Source: Bacteroidota bacterium (GTDB taxonomy: Bacteria; Bacteroidota; Bacteroidia; Bacteroidales; F082). From it: a DNA stretch of 55,584 bases. The position numbers were made by a program, and so were the translations under genes. Positions 33,389-40,724 of the stretch are shown piece by piece (the first letter of the stretch is position 1; each line of letters opens with the position of its first letter). The stretch spans positions 1 to 55,584 of the forward strand of contig JACNJS010000047.1 in the NCBI GenBank assembly GCA_014382445.1, given 5' to 3'. The notes under the pieces are model-generated. The model did no database searches. It was given only the letters and a program-made list of their open reading frames with translations, and was not told where the DNA came from.

Positions 33389-36300
33389 ATGACTGATAAT
33401 AAACATCTGGATAAAATTATTATTGAGCTAAAAGAACGAGCCAAAGAGCTCAATTGTCTTTACAAAATTCAGGAGCTTCTAAACAAAACCGACAGTATAA
33501 ATGATGAAAACTGTAAAGAAATTAGTGACGCAATTTCGCCAGGTTTCCAATATCCCGATATTTGTGTGGTGAAAATGACATGCCCCCAGGGAACTCATTG
33601 CACAAGCAACTTTAAAGAAACTGAGTGGGTGCTTAGCGCTGATATATTAGTTCAGGATGAGATTGTTGGAAATATCAAGGTGTACTATACTGAAGAAAGG
33701 CCTGATGCTGATGATGGCCCATTTTTAAAGGAAGAACGAAAGCTGATTGATAATATAGCAGAGCGAATTGGGTTGCAAATATTGCATGGTAAATTAAAAT
33801 CTGTATTTGAAAAACAAAAAAAGAACGGCGAAAAAAGAGATTGGTGGGTTGTATTGGATATGCTCAAGCAAACAGACCCAAAATTACTTGTCAGGCTTTC
33901 CCGTAAGATGGTAAATTACCTTTGTTGGACAGGTGTAAATGAGGCTGATCAGTTGTTGGAAAGGTTTAGCCCTGTGTTTAAGAATGAAGGTGGTAGCTTA
34001 TTAACTGAAGTAAATAAACCATATCAGCGCCAAGCTGATAGTGATATGATGGCCTTGTCGTATGAGATATTTGAGGTAGCTGGAAGGCATATGGACGAAA
34101 AGAGAATTCTAGAAACAATACAAAAATGGACAAAAGAAGATAAATCAGGATTTTTAACCGAAGTAATGGAAAATTCGGGTTCAACACTTGCAAATATTAG
34201 CACGGCCATCGAACGATACCATCATTTGATACCTCATATGTTAGAATTGTCGGGGCCACGCGAAAAAAGCCTCAAGGTTGCTTTAATTCGAAGACTCCTT
34301 TCCGATCAGTCGGTATTTATAGCAATAGCAAAGGATTTTATAGAAATTGACAGTTTCAATGAATTAATGCAACATATTATTTACCCTACTAATAGTCACG
34401 GTAAGCTGGGTGGAAAAAGTGCCGGTTTATTTCTTGCAAAACACATATTAGCAGATGCTGTAAGTGAAAATGAGCTTTTAAAAAAGATCAAAATACCTCG
34501 TACATGGTATCTAACCTCTGATGGCCTGTTAAATTTTATGAGTTATAATAACCTGGAGGAAATTATGGAACAAAAATACAAAGAGATAGGAAGGGTACGA
34601 CAGGAATATCCATATGTTGTACAGGTATTCAAAAACTCTTTGTTCTCTCCTGAAATTGTAAAAGGGTTGTTAACAGCGCTGGAAGATCTTGGTGATGTAC
34701 CACTTATTATACGAAGTTCAAGCTTGTTAGAAGATCGTGTTGGAGCAATTTTTGCCGGAAAGTATAAGAGTTTGTTTATTGCTAATAAAGGCACTAAGGA
34801 GGAGAGACTGGTTGATTTAATGGATGCTATTGCAGAAGTTTATGCTTCTACCTTTGGCCCCGACCCAATAAATTACAGAGCCCAGAATAACTTGCTCGAC
34901 TATCAGGAAGAAATGGGCATAATGATTCAGGAAGTTGTAGGTGCCAAAGCCGGACCATACTTTTTCCCATCCTTTGCCGGTGTGGCATTTAGCCAAAACG
35001 AATATATGTGGTCGAGCCGAATTAAGCCTGAAGACGGACTTGTACGCCTTGTTCCGGGACTTGGCACACGTGCCGTTGACCGCCTAAGTAATGATTATCC
35101 GGTTTTGCTTTCGCCGGGTCAGCCGGGGCTTAGAGTTAATGTAACAGTTGATGAGATAATAAGTTACTCACCACGGTTTATTGATGTGATAAATCTTGAT
35201 ACCGGCACTTTTGAAACAATTGAACTTGAAATGCTTCTTAAGCGCTATGGTAAAGAATACCCGGCCATTAGCCGAGTTGTTTCTGTTCTTAAGCAAAATT
35301 TTATTCAGCCTGCCCGGCCTCTTGGTATGAATTTTTTGAAAGATAGTTTTGTAGCCAATTTTGAAGGGTTGGTTAAAAGAACTACTTTTTTAAAAGAAAT
35401 TCACGATATGCTCAGCATTCTTCAAAAGCGATATGGTCATCCGGTTGACATTGAGTTTGCTCATGATGGCAAGGATTTTTATTTATTGCAATGTCGTTCG
35501 CAAAGCTATGGATACCAGAGTGAACCGGCTGAAATTCCTATTGATTTTGATAAAAATGCAGCATTATTTTCAGCTAATAAATACATTACTAACGGAACAG
35601 TATCAGATATTAGTCATGTAGTTTATGTTGACCCTTCCGAGTATTCAGAATTAACGGATCACAAGAGTTTGCTTAACGTAGGAAAAGCCATTGGCCTTCT
35701 AAATGAACTTCTTCCAAAACGTCAATTCATACTGATGGGCCCAGGGCGTTGGGGTAGCCGCGGTGATATAAAACTTGGTGTAAGTATCACCTATTCTGAA
35801 ATAAATAAAACAGCAATGCTCATCGAAATTGCAAAAAAGAAAAAAGATTATGTTCCGGATTTGTCATTTGGCACGCATTTTTTTCAGGATTTAGTTGAAG
35901 CAAACATTAAATATTTACCTCTTTATCCTGATGATAACGACACCATTTTTAACTACGACTTTTATAATAATTCTGAAAACATTTTCCCTGTTTTAGTTCC
36001 TGACCTTGCACATTTGCAAAATGTTATCAAGGTAATTGATATTTCAGCTACAATCGGTAATGTTCTTAATATTTATATGAATGCTGATAAAGAATTGGCC
36101 GTCGGAATAATTGAGGAACCTGACGAAAGTAGATTCAAAAAAGAAGTATTGCAAAAAAAACCTGCGTTGACAGTTGATAAAGACAGGCATTGGCGCTGGC
36201 GATTACGCATGGCCGAAAAGTTAGCAGCAAAACTTGATGCAAAACACTTTGGTGTTGTTGGACTGTATATTTTCGGTAGCACTAAAAACGCTACTGCAGG

Positions 36301-36562
36301 TCCGGGTAGCGATATTGATTTATTAGTACATTTTAGAGGTACTGATAAACAGCATGATGAATTGATTTCATGGTTAGACGGTTGGAGTATTAGTTTAGGC
36401 CAAGTAAATTTTGAGAGAACTGGTTATAATACCGATGGGTTATTAGATGTACATTTTATTACTGATGAGGATATTTCGAACAAAACTAGTTACGCCATTA
36501 AAATTGGCGCCGTTACTGATGCTGCAAGACCTCTTGTGATAGGAATGCCTCAGCCTTCTTAG
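33389..36562 (+). CDS. GAF-like / PPDK_N ATP-grasp / nucleotidyltransferase fusion protein
   Basis: A 1057-residue protein, paralogue B. The order is: a GAF-like sensor (about 1-145, with CPQGTHC and GPFLKEERKLIDNIAERIG); a helical linker (145-330); a PPDK_N ATP-grasp domain (LGGKSAG around 343, IRSSSLLED from 441, QCRSQ near 700); the shared C-terminal region with GPGRWGS (784-790) and FGTHFFQD (H830); and finally a nucleotidyltransferase domain with GST (963-965) and GPGSDIDLLV (D975, D977), the Pol-beta/MNT-type metal motif. The ATP-grasp region carries IFAGKYKS where relatives have FAGIY. No swivel or barrel domain exists. The combination suggests a ligand-sensing, nucleotide-transferring regulator, but no substrate can be named. 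Confidence 0.85.
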   Translation: MTDNKHLDKIIIELKERAKELNCLYKIQELLNKTDSINDENCKEISDAISPGFQYPDICVVKMTCPQGTHCTSNFKETEWVLSADILVQDEIVGNIKVYYTEERPDADDGPFLKEERKLIDNIAERIGLQILHGKLKSVFEKQKKNGEKRDWWVVLDMLKQTDPKLLVRLSRKMVNYLCWTGVNEADQLLERFSPVFKNEGGSLLTEVNKPYQRQADSDMMALSYEIFEVAGRHMDEKRILETIQKWTKEDKSGFLTEVMENSGSTLANISTAIERYHHLIPHMLELSGPREKSLKVALIRRLLSDQSVFIAIAKDFIEIDSFNELMQHIIYPTNSHGKLGGKSAGLFLAKHILADAVSENELLKKIKIPRTWYLTSDGLLNFMSYNNLEEIMEQKYKEIGRVRQEYPYVVQVFKNSLFSPEIVKGLLTALEDLGDVPLIIRSSSLLEDRVGAIFAGKYKSLFIANKGTKEERLVDLMDAIAEVYASTFGPDPINYRAQNNLLDYQEEMGIMIQEVVGAKAGPYFFPSFAGVAFSQNEYMWSSRIKPEDGLVRLVPGLGTRAVDRLSNDYPVLLSPGQPGLRVNVTVDEIISYSPRFIDVINLDTGTFETIELEMLLKRYGKEYPAISRVVSVLKQNFIQPARPLGMNFLKDSFVANFEGLVKRTTFLKEIHDMLSILQKRYGHPVDIEFAHDGKDFYLLQCRSQSYGYQSEPAEIPIDFDKNAALFSANKYITNGTVSDISHVVYVDPSEYSELTDHKSLLNVGKAIGLLNELLPKRQFILMGPGRWGSRGDIKLGVSITYSEINKTAMLIEIAKKKKDYVPDLSFGTHFFQDLVEANIKYLPLYPDDNDTIFNYDFYNNSENIFPVLVPDLAHLQNVIKVIDISATIGNVLNIYMNADKELAVGIIEEPDESRFKKEVLQKKPALTVDKDRHWRWRLRMAEKLAAKLDAKHFGVVGLYIFGSTKNATAGPGSDIDLLVHFRGTDKQHDELISWLDGWSISLGQVNFERTGYNTDGLLDVHFITDEDISNKTSYAIKIGAVTDAARPLVIGMPQPS

Positions 36563-36563
36563 A

Positions 36564-37436
36564 TTAAATAAGTTCGCGCTCACTACTCTTCGGATCATCA
36601 GGGTTAAACCTTACAAGGGCAAGCTCATTTCCATCATGAGCTGCTGATATTGCTGTTGTGTTTCCAATTTGTTCATACCAGTGTCCTGTAATTCTTGCGG
36701 ATTCATGAATATGTCCGTGTAGTGTTATCATTGGGTGCCTTTCTGCAATAAACCTGCTAATAGCTATACTCCCAACATGTACATCAAGCGGAACATGATC
36801 TATTTTTCTTCCATCCAAGGCAGCTCTGTCGAGTTTTGTTTTGTACGGAGGTGAATGGAAAAGAAAGATTGACCTTTCCAGTTTGTTATCACCGGCAAGT
36901 AATTTTAAATCTTTTTGAATTGTTTGATGGATTATTTTTTTTCTATCAACTTTTTTAAAGTAGGCCCCCTCTTCTGGTGGTAGGCAGCCAGGGTCGGTGT
37001 ATCGCGAAACATCATAGCGTTCCCAGTCTTTTATGATAAACGGCGTTGGTGGTACATATGAATAACCATATACATCAAAATCCGAAAACGTAACCTTTTT
37101 GTTATGTATATACTCCCAATAACCAAGTTGTTCACCTTTTTTTATGTCATCCTCATCACCTTTACCATCATCATTTCCAAGTATTAAAAATACTCTGGGA
37201 TAATTATTCTTAAGCGTTTTTTTTAAACTCGAAAATCCACTAAAAAGAACATCATTGATAAAATCACCTGTAGTCTTACTTTTTGATGTTAGTGCAAATA
37301 ATCCGGAAGGCAGCAAATCACCACCCCAAAAAACAGCCTTTGGCTTTTCTTTTTCAATTGCACTGAATAGTTTTTGGTAGCGAGAATGAGAGCCGTGAAG
37401 ATCTGATACAAAAAAACAGGTATTCATTAATATCAT
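36564..37436 (-). CDS. Metallophosphoesterase (calcineurin-like)
   Basis: A 290-residue protein with the five phosphoesterase blocks: SDLHG near the start, WGGDLLPSG, LGNDDG, FHSPPY and HGHIHES. Both metal sites are therefore intact; the third block reads GND where many relatives have GNH. It has no signal peptide and should be cytoplasmic. The start may be the ATG at 37436 or three codons later at 37427. The gene is convergent with paralogue B (stop codons almost touch), inside the cluster of ATP-grasp proteins, and could remove a phosphate or nucleotide mark made by them, though this is conjecture. Confidence 0.85.
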   Translation of the reverse strand: MILMNTCFFVSDLHGSHSRYQKLFSAIEKEKPKAVFWGGDLLPSGLFALTSKSKTTGDFINDVLFSGFSSLKKTLKNNYPRVFLILGNDDGKGDEDDIKKGEQLGYWEYIHNKKVTFSDFDVYGYSYVPPTPFIIKDWERYDVSRYTDPGCLPPEEGAYFKKVDRKKIIHQTIQKDLKLLAGDNKLERSIFLFHSPPYKTKLDRAALDGRKIDHVPLDVHVGSIAISRFIAERHPMITLHGHIHESARITGHWYEQIGNTTAISAAHDGNELALVRFNPDDPKSSERELI

Positions 37437-37475
37437 CGTAAAATAAAATCATATCAAAGATAATTTTATTTTTAG

Positions 37476-37483
37476 TAGTTTTG
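37476..37483 (+). promoter_or_regulatory. Candidate -7 element for the histidine kinase gene
   Basis: TAGTTTTG is a perfect TAnnTTTG match ending 37 bases before the ATG at 37521. No TTG at -33 spacing. Confidence 0.35.
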
Positions 37484-37520
37484 TAGCATTAGTACGTAGA
37501 AATTTATTTTCCCCACTAAT

Positions 37521-40370
37521 ATGACCAGTACTTATCGCCACACTTATTTAATCTTTTCAATATTGATATTATCTCTTTTATTAGTTACGAATAGCGCTTT
37601 CAGTGATTCCTCAAATGAAATAAAAAAATCTGATTCAAATGAGGTAATCGACCTTTGTGATTCTGCGATAATTAATATTGACGATTATAATTCAAGTATA
37701 ACTTTTGCACGTAAAGCAAATCAAATAGCCTTTCTAAATAAAATTGATAACTGTTTAGCTGAATCGGAGTTTACGCTTGGTACTGTTTTTTTTCAACATT
37801 CGTTATACGATAGCGCATTAATTTATTTTAAAGATGCTTTTCCAAAATATTCAAAAATAAAAAATGAAACACGAATTATTGAAACTCTCGAGTTTCTTAG
37901 TAGGGGTTATACTGAGTTATATGATTTTAAAGAGTCAATTAATTATGCTTTAATTGGTGTTAGTTATTCTGATTCGTTAGAATTAATAGGGTCTGAAGGG
38001 AAATTTTACTTTTACCTTGGATACTGTTATGAAGAGTTAGGACTTTATCAGAAAGCTGTTGATGCTCTGAATAGTGCTTTAAGAGCTTTTGAATCAGTGC
38101 AGGACAGTGCTGCCCTAAGTTCTACACTAATAAATATTGGAATAATTTTTTCACGCAATGAAAATTTTTCTGATGCCTATGATTATACTGCCCGCGCACT
38201 TGCAATTAGTACTAAACTTAATGATAAGAAAGCGATATCAATATGTTTAAATAATATAGGTGATATTTACAGTTTAACGCATGAATACAATAAAGCACTT
38301 GAGTATTTTAAACGCACATTAGAAATAAACAGGGAACTTGATGATACTGAAGGCGTAGCAATTAGTTTAAATAATATTGGAGATAGTTACCGAAATTTGA
38401 AAGATACTGTACTTGCCATTAGCTACTACTCAAAAAGCATTAATACTGCAAACAGAAATAATTATCCATCAAGGGCTACTCCCTTGGCAAGCATCGGAGA
38501 TATTTATTTAAAGAAAGGTGAACTTAAACTGGCACTTAAAAATGCTCTTGAAAGCCTTGATATAGCTGTATCATCAAACATCTCTAAAAATATGCTTTCC
38601 TCTTATGAATTGTTGCACAAAATTTACTCAGCAATGGGTAAATATGAAAATTCATACAATTACCTTGTTAAATATCGAAATTTGTACGACAGCACCTATT
38701 CTGTTACCAAAAGTAAACACATACTGGAGGTTAAAGCTAAATATGATGATGAAAAACAGAAGTCGGAGATTACCAGCTTAAAAGAAAAAAGTACAAATGA
38801 AACAAAACGCCGAACAAATTTAATGATAATTATTGCTATTACTTTATTGGTGATAATAATTATGTTAATCATTAATATATTATATCGCCGATCGAGAAGA
38901 CTTGTTTATAAACAAAAGCAATATTATGAAAAGCTACTGGAGAGATCGGAAGATTTTATTTTTGTAATAAGTAAAGATGGCAAAGCCAAGTATATTAGTC
39001 CGTCGTATGAAAGAAAAGTAGGCAGGGAAATAAATTCCCGCATTGGTAAAAGCGTTTTTGAATTTGTTCATCCGGATGATATTGAATTTGTAAAAAAAGA
39101 ATTTGCAGCACTTGTAAAAGATAAAAAACCTCGCAGCATCGATTTTAGAATGCAAACTGAAACAAATGGTTGGGTTTATGTGCAAACATACGGACAGAAT
39201 CTAATCGGCGATGGTGCTATTGATGGTATTGTAGTAAACTTTTGGGATATTACTCAAAGAAAGAAAAATGAAGAGCTAATCAAAGAAAGTGAATTGAGAT
39301 TCAGAGAAATATTTAATGCATTTCCTGATATATATTTTCAAGCAGATTTACGAGGTAAAATAATAGAAATAAGTCCATCGGTTACTAAACTAACAGGTTT
39401 TACACGTGAGGAGATAATAGGGGTAACATCAAAAAAATATGATAATTATATATCTGATTGGGAGAAGATAGGAGCTGAATTAGAATCAAATTACTCAGTT
39501 CATGATTATGATACTCAGGTAACTACAAAAGATGGAAATATTCTTCACTGCTCTTTATCCGCTGAAATGATATTTTCTGAAGAAAATAATGCCCCAATGG
39601 GTATAAAAGGAGTTATTCGTGATATTAGCAGTAGGGTAAAAAATCAGAAATCACTAAGTGACTCTGAAACTAAACTTAAAGAAGCAAACCAATCTAAAGA
39701 AAAACTCTTTTCTATTATTGCTCATGATCTCATTGGCCCTATTGGTACCAACAAATCTATAGTTGATCTGATAGTTAGTCAGGTTGATGAACTATCACAT
39801 GAAGAGATTGTTACACTTATTTCGTCATTGAAACCATCCCTGGATTCCACATATGCTTTAATCGATAACCTTCTTTCATGGGCACGAATTCAACAACATC
39901 AATTAAAGCCCAGTCCAGAACTCATCTCACTAAATAAATTAGTTCAAGAAATGGTTGAATTATTAAAAGACCAGGCTATAAGGAAATCAATAATTATAAC
40001 GATAGCAAGCGATAAGCCTGTTACAATATTTGTCGATAAAAACCAATTGGGTATTGCAATAAGGAATTTGATTTCAAATGCAATTAAATTTTCATATCCA
40101 GAAAGTGAGATTTTAGTCACCATTAGTAGTACTGACGAACTGGCTGAAGTAAAAATTTCCGATTCTGGTATTGGCATGACTAAAACCCAAATTGATAATG
40201 TATTAGCCGGAAAGGGTAGTACGGAAGTTAGGAGGGGGACGGACAATGAAAAGGGTACTGGGTTTGGTTTAGTTATTGTAAATGAATTTGTTAAAAATAA
40301 TAATGGCGTTCTCAAGGTCGCAAGCAAAAAGGGTGAAGGCTCCACTTTTACTGTTTCTTTTCCAATTTAA
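37521..40370 (+). CDS. Sensor histidine kinase with TPR and two PAS domains
   Basis: A 949-residue membrane kinase. The order is: signal/hydrophobic segment (about 8-28); periplasmic tetratricopeptide repeats (about 70-390, e.g. CLNNIGDIYSLTHEYNKALE); a coiled coil; a transmembrane helix (about 433-457); PAS 1 (about 470-585); PAS 2 (about 592-715); HisKA with H735 in FSIIAHDLIGPIG; and a HATPase_c domain with NLISNAIKFS (N box), DSGIGM (G1) and GTGFGL (G2). The usual Arg-x-Pro after HD is replaced by IGP, common in this TPR-kinase group. No receiver is fused, but paralogue C (40725), with two receiver-like domains, is the next gene and may be its partner. Confidence 0.9.
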   Translation: MTSTYRHTYLIFSILILSLLLVTNSAFSDSSNEIKKSDSNEVIDLCDSAIINIDDYNSSITFARKANQIAFLNKIDNCLAESEFTLGTVFFQHSLYDSALIYFKDAFPKYSKIKNETRIIETLEFLSRGYTELYDFKESINYALIGVSYSDSLELIGSEGKFYFYLGYCYEELGLYQKAVDALNSALRAFESVQDSAALSSTLINIGIIFSRNENFSDAYDYTARALAISTKLNDKKAISICLNNIGDIYSLTHEYNKALEYFKRTLEINRELDDTEGVAISLNNIGDSYRNLKDTVLAISYYSKSINTANRNNYPSRATPLASIGDIYLKKGELKLALKNALESLDIAVSSNISKNMLSSYELLHKIYSAMGKYENSYNYLVKYRNLYDSTYSVTKSKHILEVKAKYDDEKQKSEITSLKEKSTNETKRRTNLMIIIAITLLVIIIMLIINILYRRSRRLVYKQKQYYEKLLERSEDFIFVISKDGKAKYISPSYERKVGREINSRIGKSVFEFVHPDDIEFVKKEFAALVKDKKPRSIDFRMQTETNGWVYVQTYGQNLIGDGAIDGIVVNFWDITQRKKNEELIKESELRFREIFNAFPDIYFQADLRGKIIEISPSVTKLTGFTREEIIGVTSKKYDNYISDWEKIGAELESNYSVHDYDTQVTTKDGNILHCSLSAEMIFSEENNAPMGIKGVIRDISSRVKNQKSLSDSETKLKEANQSKEKLFSIIAHDLIGPIGTNKSIVDLIVSQVDELSHEEIVTLISSLKPSLDSTYALIDNLLSWARIQQHQLKPSPELISLNKLVQEMVELLKDQAIRKSIIITIASDKPVTIFVDKNQLGIAIRNLISNAIKFSYPESEILVTISSTDELAEVKISDSGIGMTKTQIDNVLAGKGSTEVRRGTDNEKGTGFGLVIVNEFVKNNNGVLKVASKKGEGSTFTVSFPI

Positions 40371-40424
40371 ATCAATGGACTCAAATTTCAAAAACGAAGT
40401 GCCTTGAAAATTGTTAGTCGAATT

Positions 40425-40529
40425 GATCCCGAGCAAGGCCGAGGGATCTCCTTCGTGTACTATTCCCCGCCCTTTGGGGCGAATAACAAAAATAATTCAT
40501 TTAAGATACCCCACTGCTTTGCGGCGGGG
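40425..40529. repeat. Cluster of three small hairpins (dispersed-type intergenic repeat)
   Basis: Three inverted repeats follow one another: GATCCC/GGGATC (40425-40430 with 40443-40448); CGCCC/GGGCG (40468-40472 with 40477-40481); and CCCCACTGC/GCGGCGGGG (40509-40517 with 40521-40529, loop TTT). The last resembles the GC-rich CCCGCTGC...GCGGCGGGG repeat scattered between Bacteroidota genes. Its GC content contrasts sharply with the flanking AT-rich DNA. The gap 40371-40724 has no gene. Confidence 0.65.
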
Positions 40530-40699
40530 AGTTTCATTAGTGTTTTATATTGGTTGCCCATATAACTTTTGCTTGTGTTTGAATCTGAGGTGCTATTAAA
40601 CATAAAATTCCTTAATTGGTTCAACTTTTAGCTTGCCCTCAATCTTATTAATCAAACAATATTTATAGTTCAAGAATAAATATCCACCAATGAAATATT

Positions 40700-40707
40700 T
40701 ACATTTG
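40700..40707 (+). promoter_or_regulatory. Candidate -7 element for the receiver/ATP-grasp gene
   Basis: TACATTTG matches TAnnTTTG and ends 17 bases before the ATG at 40725, supporting that start and separate transcription from the kinase gene. No standard -33 TTG. Confidence 0.35.
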
Positions 40708-40724
40708 TAAGCAAATTTCAAATT

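Noticed and set aside
40411-40599. A 62-codon open frame
   Set aside because: It lies entirely across the GC-rich hairpin repeat and has no protein-like composition.
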